36,030 nt of DNA from a virus. The DNA lies in the IMG/VR virus record IMGVR_UViG_3300031659_000035, positions 1 through 36,030 of that record; one strand, 5' to 3'. The notes under the pieces were generated by a model, which saw only the letters and a program-made list of their open reading frames with translations, did not search any database and was not told the DNA's origin. This document shows, in pieces, positions 7,911 to 17,007 of the stretch. Position 1 is the stretch's first letter; each line of letters opens with the position of its first letter. Both the position numbers and the translations under genes were made by a program.

Positions 7911-8399
7911 CTAAAAAATACTTTGGACTACATTCAGATTGCCTAGAATCACACCCGCAAGCGATGCAGCGCCGATGATGATCCATTGTTTCTTCTCCAT
8001 ATTACGGAGTCGGGCTTCAATCTGTTCAATATTATGATCAGTCTGCGCCTTGGTGCCCGTTAACAGTTCTTTTATTTCGCCGATGTGACCTTCGAGACGT
8101 TTATAGTCCTCTCGGATCTCTTCCTTGATCTCTCGATGCTGAGAGGAGATACGACTATGTAACTCTCGCGCTCCTGCATCAACTTCTACTCTTCGTTTCT
8201 CAACCAATTTGAAAAGGTCTCCGGTATCTTCCTGCGTTTGGGCTATTTTCTGTTCGTGTACTGCTAACAATTGATTGATGCTGTTTGAGACTTCTCCTAT
8301 TCTCTCGATAGCAAGGTCAAGCCGACTGAACAAGTCCTTCATGGACTGCACACTCTTCTCTAACACTGCGATTTTGGTATCAAGGGTTGACTGCGGCAT
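7911..8399 (-). CDS. Coiled-coil protein with C-terminal membrane anchor
   Basis: 162 residues. Residues 1-135 are charged and heptad-like (long coiled coil). They are followed by KKQWIIIGAASLAGVILG, a single transmembrane segment near the C-terminus, so it is a tail-anchored membrane protein with a long helical domain on one side. It overlaps the upstream gene by about 20 nt. Proteins of this build occur in T4-like marine phages; role unknown. Confidence 0.78.
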   Translation of the reverse strand: MPQSTLDTKIAVLEKSVQSMKDLFSRLDLAIERIGEVSNSINQLLAVHEQKIAQTQEDTGDLFKLVEKRRVEVDAGARELHSRISSQHREIKEEIREDYKRLEGHIGEIKELLTGTKAQTDHNIEQIEARLRNMEKKQWIIIGAASLAGVILGNLNVVQSIF

Positions 8400-8907
8400 T
8401 TTTCTTCTTCCTTCGATAAAGTTTGCGAATTATTTGCGCTTTGCCACCGGGTTCTCCCTTTATGCCTATTCCTATTCCATCTACAGCACCGCCGCCGGCA
8501 CTATTCGCAGCAACTTCATCAGTGAGAAACATTCTAAAAGATAACATATTGTTTTCTTCCAGCATTCTCGCTTCCTTTATAACGTCTTCATCAGCCATAT
8601 AGATTTCCAGTAGATCGAGGTTATTCTCTGCATCTTCACCATGCTCTCTTAGTATAGCAATGGCGGCTGCAAATGTCAACAGTCTACGGGCGTTATGGTC
8701 TGGTGATTTTAATAGTGATTTCTTAACTTTTATAGTAAATCTTGTTAACAGTGTCCATGAATTTCGTTCGGCCTCTGTTTTTGGATTCCTAAGTTTCTTG
8801 CCGTCTGCATCGATGATGCCTAATTTGAACGCATCCGTATCTTCTATCTTGGTTGCGAACAACCTCAGAATCCGATATACTATTAATGCATCTAGTGTTC
8901 TAGACAT
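8380..8907 (-). CDS. Conserved phage protein with Gly-rich C-terminal linker
   Basis: 175 residues from the ATG at 8907, whose start overlaps the previous stop as TGATG; the TTG at 8910 is not needed. Residues 1-135 are helical and include KKSLLKSPDHNARRLL. Then comes a Gly/Ala-rich linker (AANSAGGGAVDGIGIGIKG) and a basic tail (YRRKKKN). I recall a similar 'AGGGAVxGxGxG' C-terminus in cyanophage proteins of unknown role. It lies among likely virion genes, so a structural or morphogenesis role is possible. Confidence 0.75.
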   Translation of the reverse strand: MSRTLDALIVYRILRLFATKIEDTDAFKLGIIDADGKKLRNPKTEAERNSWTLLTRFTIKVKKSLLKSPDHNARRLLTFAAAIAILREHGEDAENNLDLLEIYMADEDVIKEARMLEENNMLSFRMFLTDEVAANSAGGGAVDGIGIGIKGEPGGKAQIIRKLYRRKKKNAAVNP

Positions 8908-9284
8908 CAAATCTTCCTAAGAATATTTATTATGGTAAAGTCGAGGGGGATATCGGTGTCTTTCACGCCGCCCGTTACTATTTGTTCCATGGGCATTCTG
9001 TTAAGAAATACCAAAAATGTTTTCAGTATAGGCCAATGACGTTGTTCAGTCTTATAGAACAACATTGATGTGGCTGCTTCATCAAACACGTTATACAAAA
9101 CAATTAAGTGATTGATTATTAGTCTATCACTTAACACTCTGGAAGTTTCGTATCGATTGAACAGTCTCTTCAGATACTTAAATCTTTTTACATCATCTTC
9201 AAAATCACTCATCCCAGTACATTCTGGGTTATTATAATTTTTTAAAGCATATACTAAAAATGTTTCATCATTCAATGTTATCAT
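8907..9284 (-). CDS. Conserved phage protein, function unknown
   Basis: 125 residues, mostly helical, with an aromatic-rich core (FKYLKRLFNRYE, HWPILKTFLVFLNRM). Its stop overlaps the next start (TGATG), so the pair is translationally coupled. No motif or enzymatic signature is visible. It belongs to the 13.2-7.9 kb block of suspected virion genes. Confidence 0.75.
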   Translation of the reverse strand: MITLNDETFLVYALKNYNNPECTGMSDFEDDVKRFKYLKRLFNRYETSRVLSDRLIINHLIVLYNVFDEAATSMLFYKTEQRHWPILKTFLVFLNRMPMEQIVTGGVKDTDIPLDFTIINILRKI

Positions 9285-9299
9285 TATTTAAAATTCTTT

Positions 9300-9743
9300 T
9301 TAAGCTACAGTTGCAGTACCACCTATAAAGTACCATTTACTACTAGTATATATGAGGGTTGCAGTATCACCAATTGAGTTAAAGGTGATGGAAGCGTGTG
9401 CAAGCTGAGAATCAACAAGAGCCAGTACATGACTCCCGGTGTTTCCAGTCATTACTATGTGCTTAATTTGTCCATCAACACCAGCAGCAATTGTGAAGTT
9501 GCCGGCGGCTGATGGATTATTAATCAATGTAATGTTCTTAGTTACCGAAATCACGCCCGCACTAGTTAGGGTCTCGGCGCCTGTTACAGCCACGGTACCA
9601 CTAAAACTAGCAGGAGTAGCTACATCAGCGAATACCTGTGCTAATGTGGCTTTTTTGCTTTCAGAGCCTTGAACAACATACAGTGAATCAGCCGCATTAA
9701 CGACTGATACTGCGGTTAATTCTGATACTTTTGAATCAGCCAT
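9300..9743 (-). CDS. Probable virion protein, tail-fibre-like
   Basis: 147 residues, rich in Ala, Thr, Ser and Val and almost free of charged residues in the middle, as in beta-structured virion proteins. The N-terminus (SKVSELTAVSVVNAADSLYVVQG...KKATLAQ) matches a pattern I recall at the start of phage tail-fibre or decoration proteins. The C-terminal ATLIYTSSKWYFIGGTATV also looks like a fibre tip repeat. It lies next to the large repeat protein, and both probably sit on the particle surface. Assignment is by composition and pattern, not by a catalytic motif. Confidence 0.75.
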   Translation of the reverse strand: MADSKVSELTAVSVVNAADSLYVVQGSESKKATLAQVFADVATPASFSGTVAVTGAETLTSAGVISVTKNITLINNPSAAGNFTIAAGVDGQIKHIVMTGNTGSHVLALVDSQLAHASITFNSIGDTATLIYTSSKWYFIGGTATVA

Positions 9744-9759
9744 TTAGATTTCGTCCTTA

Positions 9760-11571
9760 TTAATCAGGGATTTCAGTGTCATCAGCGGCATCGCCAGTAA
9801 TTCCGTTCTTGCTCATAGCACATAGAACTTCATACTGTACTCGTCCTGCTCGGGCACCCGTACCGACTGTACGCTTGATCCAACCAGTGTGAGATGCGGC
9901 TGAACTATTACCGCCACCAGCACCTAGTCCGATACTAGCAGTAGCAGTTGCAAGAGTCTCTGAGTCAAGTTCAAAATACTGTGCGTTGTTACCAGTACCA
10001 GTAAGATTGACAAGAGTTGCTTGTAATAGTGTGATACCAGTGGGTGTGCCAACAACAGTAGTCAAGGCGCCACCAGCTTCAGTCTGTAATGTAAATCCGC
10101 TTACATTAGGTGAAGTACCAGTCACCGCAGATACTTTATAAATTGTACCCGTTGCGTATGAGTTGATTGATCCAGTTCCAGCAAAAGTGCCAGTAATCTG
10201 AACACGATCACCAACAGCGGCTGTAGCCGCGGCACAAGTGAATGCACCAGATGTGCTTGCGATTACAGGAGCAGTGATGCTAGTGCCGGCAGACAATGCA
10301 AGAGTAGTTGCTAGACGGAATGCATTAGCAGTTGCACCAAGAGCAGACTTAAAGTATACAGTGTTGTCAACAAGACCGGCAAGTGCAGTACCGCCACCAT
10401 CTTGATATCGAACTGATTCACCAGATGCTATAGCGTGGGCTGTGTATGCAATGCTTTCAGTTCCGATAGTTACAGCAGAAGTCGGGATAGTGATAGTTGG
10501 CTTCTCAATAGTAACAGTAGGTACTGTGCCTGTGTAGCCAGAGCCAACATCAGTAACAGTGATAGCTGAAACAACACTACCGGCAACAGCGGCTGTAGCA
10601 GTCGCAGTATCACCAGTGAATGTCTGAGCGTTGTTACCAGTACCAGTTAATGTAATCTTTGTACCGGCATCAGCATTGCTTACAGAGGAGGCGACTTTGA
10701 TCGTATCATTAGTGACTTTGATTACATAGTATGCAGTACTATTAGCAAGACCGGTAAGTGTAGTACCGCCACCGTTAGCATAAGTCAGTTTGTCACCAGT
10801 AGTGAGTCCATGACCAGCAATTTCGATGGTATCAGTAGCAATAGTAACTTTAGTAGTGGCTACAGTAATTGCGGTAGGTGCAGTAAGTGCAACAGTAGGC
10901 ACTTCTTGATAGTTTGTTCCAGCGTTTGCAACAGCAACAGAGACTACATTGTCAGAACCGGCTACTAATTCACCAGTGTTGACACCGAAAATATTAGCGG
11001 CAGAAGTATTACTATCAAAACCACTAATTGTAGGCTTCTCACTGTAAGTATATTGAGCGGCAGTGAATGCGGTGATTGCAGTGCCAGCATCTAGTGACTG
11101 TACAGTTGCTTTAGTAGTAGATTCAACACTAAGAATTTGAAATTGTTGTGTGAGTACAATGATGACATCACCAACATTTGCTTCTGTTGAGAAGTTTGCC
11201 GAGCTTGCTCCAGTAGCAATTGCGCGAGTACCGGCAACTAATGCGAGAGTAAGTTTGTGTGACGCACCAGAACCATCAGCTAATGTGATAACATCAGGTA
11301 TATTCTGAGTTGCCTTAGCTTCCGTGAGTGCTAATTGAACACTGTTAGTTGTTACGTTAGTTATAAAGTAGTCTGTAGTATCTACAATTCCTACTACCTG
11401 AGTACCACCGCCATCAACGTAATTGACTTTATCGCCTGCGCGAAAGCCATGTGCAGTTAAAGTGAGGATGGAATCCGCCACTCCAGTTGCACCATTGAAG
11501 GTAGCTGATACTGGCTGTATTGCTACAGTACCAGTACTTGTTTTATCGTCTGCTTTACCCCAGCCTGACAT
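9760..11571 (-). CDS. Large repeat-containing virion protein
   Basis: 603 residues, very rich in Thr, Ala, Gly and Val and poor in Lys, Arg and Cys. At least three copies of a module of about 40 residues are visible (about residues 41-80, 254-294 and 379-420). Each has H[GA]..[AS]G[DE].V.Y.[DN]GGGT..[VL].GL.[DN].T.Y[FY], and the spacers share TGTGNNAQ and PTVT elements. The MSGWGKADDK start is a sequence I recall from marine T4-like structural proteins. A beta-rich surface or fibre role is inferred. AGGAG lies just before the ATG. It is probably co-transcribed with 11573-13222 from the late promoter at 13257. Confidence 0.8.
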   Translation of the reverse strand: MSGWGKADDKTSTGTVAIQPVSATFNGATGVADSILTLTAHGFRAGDKVNYVDGGGTQVVGIVDTTDYFITNVTTNSVQLALTEAKATQNIPDVITLADGSGASHKLTLALVAGTRAIATGASSANFSTEANVGDVIIVLTQQFQILSVESTTKATVQSLDAGTAITAFTAAQYTYSEKPTISGFDSNTSAANIFGVNTGELVAGSDNVVSVAVANAGTNYQEVPTVALTAPTAITVATTKVTIATDTIEIAGHGLTTGDKLTYANGGGTTLTGLANSTAYYVIKVTNDTIKVASSVSNADAGTKITLTGTGNNAQTFTGDTATATAAVAGSVVSAITVTDVGSGYTGTVPTVTIEKPTITIPTSAVTIGTESIAYTAHAIASGESVRYQDGGGTALAGLVDNTVYFKSALGATANAFRLATTLALSAGTSITAPVIASTSGAFTCAAATAAVGDRVQITGTFAGTGSINSYATGTIYKVSAVTGTSPNVSGFTLQTEAGGALTTVVGTPTGITLLQATLVNLTGTGNNAQYFELDSETLATATASIGLGAGGGNSSAASHTGWIKRTVGTGARAGRVQYEVLCAMSKNGITGDAADDTEIPD

Positions 11572-11572
11572 A

Positions 11573-13222
11573 TTATTCTCCTAAGTTTATTTTTTTGTTA
11601 ATTGCGTCTATTAATCGGTATGCTTGTGTCTTGCTTAGTTCTTCTACTAACTCTACAGTCAGGGAATCATAGTCAAAAGATTCGTCAAACTTAACTGGTG
11701 CCAAGCCTCGCTTACTTGATTGTTTGTAATCTGATTTTGCTGCTCTAACCGCGGCTGCTGCTGATTTCTTAGCAACATTTCGCGCTGCTGTTTTAATCAT
11801 ATGTAGTCGGGCGTTCTTATCAAATGGTTTTACATCTTCTTGAACATCATCTTCCTCAACTACTTCCGCCAACTGCGGTGCTGCTTCAGATTCTTCCTCG
11901 GGGGATAGAGCAGAATCTGATTCTTCCAATGCGTGATCAACGAAACTAATACCGCGTAATGTTTCCTCGTTCTTTGCTTCATGATCGGAATCAAGATTAG
12001 CAAAAAATTCTTTCTTCTCTTCGTCTGACATATCAACTAAAGTCTTACCAGACTTTTTGAGCATTGCCTCGAACTTATCTTTATATGATTCTTTCATAGC
12101 TATTTTTGCACCTGGATCAGTATCAATTTGTTCTCTGGATTTCTTTCTAGCCAAACGTTTGGCCTGTCTTTGAGCTTTGTCACGCATTTCTTCGCCTGAA
12201 GCAGGTGGAGCCACTCCGAAGCCCTCATTAGTCTTCTTTGGCCCGCTTTTCTTTGGGGTCTTAGAAGAGTATGTATTCAATTCATATGGAGAATTTCCAC
12301 CCTTATTGTATACTTGAGTGTGGATGGTATGTGAGTCACCAGAAGTATGTGTCGCTGGAACATTGAGAGTAGTAGTCTTACCCGAGCCAGGCTTCTTTGA
12401 GCCCATAGCAATGTGAGTATCGCGGTCGCTATCAGAGACTTTTAATCCACTTTTAGCGTGGTGCGCATGTGCGGTGTTGATCGCATCAGTATAGCTTTTG
12501 TGATACAGCTTATATGCTGCTTCTGTGATAGGTCCATCTTCATTAACTACCGAGTTAGTGTAACCTGCTTTCTTCAGTCTCTCGTGATCTTCAGGCTTTT
12601 CAGCTTTTTCTTTCTTGCCATCTTTGTACATGTAGTGAGGTTCGAAATCTTCACCACCTTCATACATCGTGCCTTTAGGTGACATCATCTTACCTTGAGT
12701 CGCACTAGTATTATGAGGAGTGGTTCGCTTAGACTTCTGAAAGGCGTTGTATTCTTTGCGTCTGGCATCATTTGCTGCTTTTTCAGCAGAAGTCATCTGA
12801 GAGACTAGCTTCTCCTGTACTTGGTGCACCAGAGAGACTTCAGCCAAGTCTTCGTCATAAACGAAATCGTCTTCACCAAATAATTGCTCTACGTCATCGT
12901 CGGTGAGAAATTCATCTTCCTCATCAACAGCTTCCGTCATTTTATGATTCTTCTGTGTGTGCATCTTAGCACGAGTGAATACTGTATCATCACCAAGAAC
13001 AATGAACATGAATGAATTCATTAACGAGTTTACTGCATCTCGCTCGTTCGGTGCCAAGGCTTTTCCGCCATTTAATTTGGCAAGACCACGCTTTAAAATG
13101 GGCAATTTTGATGCTGGCATTAATCCCTGCCGAACAAGCATGTCAAGGCGCTTGTCCATATCTGCTTCCATAATATCTTGAGTGCCTGACATGATATCTT
13201 TTATCTGTCTTTCAATCGACAT
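11573..13222 (-). CDS. Late phage protein, possible head or scaffold component
   Basis: 549 residues, highly charged and low in hydrophobics. An N-terminal helical region (1-95) is followed by acidic stretches (about 97-125 and 430-460), a Gly/Ser/Lys/Thr-rich central part, and a Lys/Arg/Ala-rich segment near 480-515. The C-terminus ends with a helical VELVEELSKTQAYRLIDA module. A site resembling the T4 prohead protease rule ([LI]xE before a small residue) occurs at I17-M-E19/A20. The late promoter at 13257-13264 lies just upstream. No family is recognised; an internal head or scaffolding role is only an inference from charge, late timing and the cleavage-like site. Confidence 0.78.
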   Translation of the reverse strand: MSIERQIKDIMSGTQDIMEADMDKRLDMLVRQGLMPASKLPILKRGLAKLNGGKALAPNERDAVNSLMNSFMFIVLGDDTVFTRAKMHTQKNHKMTEAVDEEDEFLTDDDVEQLFGEDDFVYDEDLAEVSLVHQVQEKLVSQMTSAEKAANDARRKEYNAFQKSKRTTPHNTSATQGKMMSPKGTMYEGGEDFEPHYMYKDGKKEKAEKPEDHERLKKAGYTNSVVNEDGPITEAAYKLYHKSYTDAINTAHAHHAKSGLKVSDSDRDTHIAMGSKKPGSGKTTTLNVPATHTSGDSHTIHTQVYNKGGNSPYELNTYSSKTPKKSGPKKTNEGFGVAPPASGEEMRDKAQRQAKRLARKKSREQIDTDPGAKIAMKESYKDKFEAMLKKSGKTLVDMSDEEKKEFFANLDSDHEAKNEETLRGISFVDHALEESDSALSPEEESEAAPQLAEVVEEDDVQEDVKPFDKNARLHMIKTAARNVAKKSAAAAVRAAKSDYKQSSKRGLAPVKFDESFDYDSLTVELVEELSKTQAYRLIDAINKKINLGE

Positions 13223-13256
13223 TGCTGCTCTCCAATGATGTGTTGTTTACTGTTAT

Positions 13257-13264
13257 TATTTATA
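13257..13264 (-). promoter_or_regulatory. T4-type late promoter TATAAATA
   Basis: Exact octamer on the minus strand; the expected start near 13251 gives a leader of about 29 nt to the ATG at 13222. It probably drives the 13.2-9.3 kb virion gene block. Confidence 0.75.
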
Positions 13265-13278
13265 ATAATAAAATCCCC

Positions 13279-13295
13279 GGGATAACTGACATCCC
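13279..13295 (-). terminator. Possible hairpin terminator
   Basis: On the minus strand GGGAT, a 7-nt loop and ATCCC form a short stem, followed by GGGG and a T-rich ATTTTATTATT run. It sits between the 101-residue gene and the late promoter. The 5-bp stem is weak, so this is tentative. Confidence 0.35.
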
Positions 13296-13344
13296 TTGAA
13301 TCTATTTGGTATTAGGTGTATGCAGAGAAGAACATCTGCCGTGA

Positions 13345-13650
13345 TCAATAAATTTTCTTGAGTGAGTATCCGACTGGTGTGGTCACTTGTATGACGTGCC
13401 GAATATTGGCAGTATCAATGAAAACAATATTCTTGGGAGACAGTTTCTTGATTTTTTTAGCATAATACGTCTTGGGAGTGAAGGTTTCGATCCTAGTACC
13501 ATCAAGCTGTACGTGGACTTCACCCTGGAAGAATATGGTTAACTCATATTTCTCAAGGAAAAACTCTTTGATATACTGAACCAGACTCCAACGAGGTGCC
13601 TCGATGATGGTCGGCGGATCTACATCCAATGACTCTTCTTTCTGGGTCAT
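13345..13650 (-). CDS. Small phage protein, function unknown
   Basis: 101 residues. After an acidic N-terminus, the rest looks like a compact beta-rich fold (ELTIFFQGEVHVQLDG, KNIVFIDTANIRHVIQV). Its ATG overlaps the stop of the large kinase gene as ATGA, so the two are translationally coupled and probably used together. No recognised motif. Confidence 0.75.
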   Translation of the reverse strand: MTQKEESLDVDPPTIIEAPRWSLVQYIKEFFLEKYELTIFFQGEVHVQLDGTRIETFTPKTYYAKKIKKLSPKNIVFIDTANIRHVIQVTTPVGYSLKKIY

Positions 13651-15755
13651 TTCTTTTTCTTCGGAGCTTTCGACTTCACAATCTTGAATTTCTTAGCCTT
13701 GTACTTATTCAAATTGCCGCCCTTCTTTATTTTGAACTTCTTGGAAGCTTGGCTCTTCATGCTTCCGCCCTTCTTAATTCGATTTAGCTCGTTCTTACGC
13801 ACAAGTGGTACCATGCGAACAGCCAGTCTACTAACCAGACCAGAGAACTTATGTGAAACCATTTTCTCAAGTCTCGCTTTCTCTGCTGGCGGCAATGATT
13901 TAATATCACGACCTCTAGCAAACCGCTTCTTAATGACTGACAACGCGCCACGTTGTGCGCGTTTCTTAATTCGTGCAGGATCAGCCGCCCTTCTTGAGGC
14001 TCGCATTCTAGCAACTTTCAGCTTCTGCCTGTTGCGCCTTGCATGAAATCTACGTTTCATTCTGCCCTGAACAGAAAGTTCCTCATCGAGGGACACTTCC
14101 GCTATACTGACATTATCTTCTTCATCAGCCTCGACATCGGCTTCAATGTCCTCGATCTGATCAAACACATCAAGTTCAGAATCATCATACATACCAAGAT
14201 TTATCATGTCCTCGAAAGACATGATATCGATTTCCGATTCCATCTCCAGTATCTCTACTTCAGAAAACTCGAAATTGGATGGTAAGTCTAATGCAGCGTC
14301 GGCATTGTCAGCCGCATACTTAGCCTTTGTTTTCGCGCCTACTGGTTCGTCATCTTCGTGAGGCTGGTCATAATCTTCACGGATCTTCGACTTCAATACA
14401 TTCAGTTTAATCAACTCGTCACGAGTCAATGCACGAGCTTCGGGTGCATGGATGTCTCCCTGCCCAGGTGTCATATCTTTATATAACTTAGTTCCCTCGG
14501 GTGTACCCCATTCGTGCTTCTGTGCGCTGTATGGTTCCGGTTCTTCCGACACAGTTTTAATCGGCTCCAACGTCTTCAACGTGAGCTTTTCTTTACGCTT
14601 GGCAGCCTTCTTTTGCATTGATGACTTGCCTAGGCGATCTTTCATCAACAGAGCATTTCTACCAATATCACCACCCTCTTCCTTGATTTCGGTGTTTGAT
14701 ACTTTTCTTGCTTCAAACAAAGCCATATATGATCTTCTGTCTTTGTTCATGAAGTCTCGCATCTGTCTGTTAAACGTTCTAAGCATCAGCAGATTCATTT
14801 GATGTTCTTTCTCAAATGAAACATCTAATGCTTTATCGGCAGCTTTCCACTTGGGGTTAGACTTCACCTCGGCAGGTAACCTTGCGAGTGCCACCGAAGT
14901 AAGACCACCAGCCGCGACGGGATGACCTAAAGACTTCGTAACATCTGCAAGTTTAACACCAAGTTCCTTGGTCAACTTACGTTGCTTGGCCAGTTGCTTG
15001 GCAGAGGCAACGAATGTTGGACCATACTCTTTCACGGGATCAATTGATTCTCGCAATCTACTCTTAGTCTCATTGGAGCGGGTAAGTTTCTGTGCCTTAA
15101 TCCATCGAGCAGCTTTATAATTCCTAGGAGGTGTTTTAGTCCATGCACCGATTTTTCGATATACGTCAAGAACGGCGCCCTTGTAATTAGAGTCTGTATT
15201 GTTGTCTACAACATGAAAGGTGCCTGCGCCGAAGAGATTTTGAAATTTGCCAATGTTGTTCTGGACTCTCTGCCACATCTTAGAAACTTGGGCCTGTGGC
15301 ATAGTCCGTTCGCGATCCAGATTTCGGTCTTGTGCAGTTGTTTCACTTGTGTTAACAAAGATCATTGCACAATCATAGCCAAGCTCTTCTAGTCCTTTCT
15401 TCTGCCCTGCAATCTTGTTGTAGTCTTTGCCTGTGCCGTCAATGATCAGACCGATTCTTCCATCGATATATCCTGTCTGTCTCATTTTGGTTAACTTCTT
15501 GGCTCTATCTCTAAGTGACTGACCCTTAGTTGTGAAAATGTTCTCCGGGGATGCTTCTAATCCAGCTTTCTTCAGTGCTATTTCAAATGCGATGTCCGAA
15601 TTTACAAGTTTCAATCCAAAGACAGTTAGGGCAGCCTTGCCGGCGATAAATGACTTACCACTACCAGGTCCGCCTGCAAGAAACACGGCTTTAAAGATGC
15701 CAGGGTCATTGATACCCTCATCTAATTCTACGAAATCTGCGAATGTTTTATTCAT
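13647..15755 (-). CDS. P-loop kinase (zeta-toxin/PNK-like) with acidic and basic tails
   Basis: 702 residues. The N-terminal domain is a P-loop kinase: AGGPGSGKS (28-35), NSD after the second strand, IIDGTGKDY, and an Arg-rich lid (RNLDRERTMPQ), as in zeta-toxin and polynucleotide-kinase-like families. The substrate is unknown. Residues about 490-565 are very acidic. Residues 570-702 are extremely basic (Lys/Arg repeats ending KAPKKKK), as in DNA-binding or head-associated phage proteins. The first 13 residues, MNKTFADFVELDE, resemble T4 capsid-targeting peptides (MKTYQEFIAE) and end in an LxE/G cleavage-type site. The late promoter ends only about 5 nt before the ATG, implying a nearly leaderless message. 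Related N-terminal/C-terminal combinations occur in marine T4-like phages, without known function. Confidence 0.85.
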   Translation of the reverse strand: MNKTFADFVELDEGINDPGIFKAVFLAGGPGSGKSFIAGKAALTVFGLKLVNSDIAFEIALKKAGLEASPENIFTTKGQSLRDRAKKLTKMRQTGYIDGRIGLIIDGTGKDYNKIAGQKKGLEELGYDCAMIFVNTSETTAQDRNLDRERTMPQAQVSKMWQRVQNNIGKFQNLFGAGTFHVVDNNTDSNYKGAVLDVYRKIGAWTKTPPRNYKAARWIKAQKLTRSNETKSRLRESIDPVKEYGPTFVASAKQLAKQRKLTKELGVKLADVTKSLGHPVAAGGLTSVALARLPAEVKSNPKWKAADKALDVSFEKEHQMNLLMLRTFNRQMRDFMNKDRRSYMALFEARKVSNTEIKEEGGDIGRNALLMKDRLGKSSMQKKAAKRKEKLTLKTLEPIKTVSEEPEPYSAQKHEWGTPEGTKLYKDMTPGQGDIHAPEARALTRDELIKLNVLKSKIREDYDQPHEDDEPVGAKTKAKYAADNADAALDLPSNFEFSEVEILEMESEIDIMSFEDMINLGMYDDSELDVFDQIEDIEADVEADEEDNVSIAEVSLDEELSVQGRMKRRFHARRNRQKLKVARMRASRRAADPARIKKRAQRGALSVIKKRFARGRDIKSLPPAEKARLEKMVSHKFSGLVSRLAVRMVPLVRKNELNRIKKGGSMKSQASKKFKIKKGGNLNKYKAKKFKIVKSKAPKKKK

Positions 15756-15760
15756 ACTAG

Positions 15761-15768
15761 TATTTATA
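15761..15768 (-). promoter_or_regulatory. T4-type late promoter TATAAATA next to the ATG
   Basis: Exact octamer; the predicted start falls at about 15755, the first base of the kinase start codon. There is therefore no room for a ribosome site in a message made from this promoter. Confidence 0.7.
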
Positions 15769-15769
15769 C

Positions 15770-16000
15770 TTAAATGACAGTTAAGAGTTTGGAAAGATGT
15801 GTTATAATCATTTCCGCATGTATCTTCATCTTCTCATCACCGATGTTATCACGAATTGCGTCTACGTCGGCGAAGTCTTTTATTAATTCATCGTACTCAG
15901 AGCGAGTAATTTCTTCACTCACTAGGTAGTTTTGTAGTTCCATTACTTTCTTTTCATAGTGTAGTAATAATGCTTCTTCTGATTCAATCATATTCATCAT
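15770..16000 (-). CDS. Small helical phage protein
   Basis: 76 residues, almost entirely predicted helix with alternating acidic and hydrophobic residues (HYEKKVMELQNYLVSEEITRSEYDEL). AAGGA lies directly before tandem ATGs at 16000 and 15997. It is 3 nt downstream of the lipoprotein gene and shares its operon with the endolysin. It could be a small coiled-coil partner protein; no function is assigned. Confidence 0.7.
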   Translation of the reverse strand: MMNMIESEEALLLHYEKKVMELQNYLVSEEITRSEYDELIKDFADVDAIRDNIGDEKMKIHAEMIITHLSKLLTVI

Positions 16001-16003
16001 TCC

Positions 16004-16375
16004 TTATTTTTTAATTCTTTTACCGGATAAAGCGATTGCAGCATCCGTTGCTTCGATAATATTGTTCCATTTAAGTTTACAATACATCACGGATGGAGCT
16101 TCTCGCCTGTACAATTCTTCTACTAGGGAGTGTATCTCGCCGTAGATTTCGTTGTTGGTTTTATTCATTGTGCCCTCGGAGTACTTCTTGAGGAACAATG
16201 CATTCTTGTATGTGTCAACTGCTATTTCACATCCTTGTCGGGACATGTTTGCATCCACATTTAACGAGACAAGATGTGCGAATTCGACATTATCAAATCG
16301 ATCTGGTATCAAATTCAGTATACTACCACATGCAGTAAGTAGAATTGCTACGATAATTAATCCAATTGGCTTCAT
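16004..16375 (-). CDS. Small lipoprotein
   Basis: 123 residues. The N-terminus has a short charged start, a hydrophobic segment and a lipobox LLTAC with Cys16, so it should be lipid-modified and exported, probably to the inner face of the outer membrane in a Gram-negative host. Further Cys residues (about 50 and 100) may form a disulfide. It lies 8 nt after the endolysin gene, which suggests a lysis or envelope role, but the better spanin pair lies at 21048-21795. AGGAAT precedes the ATG. Confidence 0.8.
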   Translation of the reverse strand: MKPIGLIIVAILLTACGSILNLIPDRFDNVEFAHLVSLNVDANMSRQGCEIAVDTYKNALFLKKYSEGTMNKTNNEIYGEIHSLVEELYRREAPSVMYCKLKWNNIIEATDAAIALSGKRIKK

Positions 16376-16383
16376 AATAATTC

Positions 16384-17007
16384 CTATTTGCGAGTTACAT
16401 AACTATAATATTTTTTTGTCTTTTCAGTTCTATCTGCTAAACCGTGGGTGCCGCCGTTGATGCGCTTTGTCAACTTCTCTATTATAGCATCATTCACACC
16501 CTCATTGCAAATTTCCCAGAGATTATTTTGCTTGAAAAAGAACATAGCAGATTCAAATGCAAACTCTTCTCCCACGCACTCTGGATTTTCTATGATATCG
16601 TCATTGCCAAGAGAGCTGGCGAAGGCTTCGTAGTTGTTCCTGCCTGTAAGCTGAAGCGCACCTCGACCACGATACTTCCAGCCGTCACCAGATGCTTCGT
16701 TGCCATTACCCATTCTGCCTGAATAGACTACGTTGGCAATTTTCTCTGGCTGTCGTGCAAATTCTTCTGAGTCTCGACCTGCTCTTACAAAATATTTTCC
16801 GAATATAGAGTCTAATGCTTTAGCGGAGTAATTTAGATTTTCACTGAATGCTTTAAAGTTGCCGCTCTCGTGACCGACTTGGCCGAAGAAATGAGCCGCT
16901 TCTAGGTCTGTTAGCTCGTAGTATTTCGCAGCAGCGTTTATTGTGCCGGGACCGAAAAGACCATCGGCGGATACACCGCATTTTTTTTGTAGTATTGATA
17001 GAGACAT
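16384..17007 (-). CDS. Endolysin, GH19 chitinase/lysozyme-like
   Basis: 207 residues. A short N-terminal peptidoglycan-binding-like stretch (LQKKCGVSADGLFGPGT, residues 6-22) leads into a GH19-type muramidase domain. AHFFGQVGHESGNF carries the catalytic Glu, then come NYSAKAL and YRGRGALQLTGRNNYEAF, the family signature. It cleaves peptidoglycan and needs a holin for release, since it has no signal peptide. The start overlaps the upstream stop as TAATG. T4 itself uses a different (GH24) lysozyme. Confidence 0.93.
   Translation of the reverse strand: MSLSILQKKCGVSADGLFGPGTINAAAKYYELTDLEAAHFFGQVGHESGNFKAFSENLNYSAKALDSIFGKYFVRAGRDSEEFARQPEKIANVVYSGRMGNGNEASGDGWKYRGRGALQLTGRNNYEAFASSLGNDDIIENPECVGEEFAFESAMFFFKQNNLWEICNEGVNDAIIEKLTKRINGGTHGLADRTEKTKKYYSYVTRK

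Noticed and set aside
9760-11571. DNA repeats or a recombination hot spot in the repeat protein gene
   Set aside because: The repetition is at protein level with diverged codons; I found no long identical DNA repeats.
16004-16375. Lipoprotein as the o-spanin
   Set aside because: It lacks a nested or overlapping membrane partner; the pair at 21048-21795 fits spanins much better.
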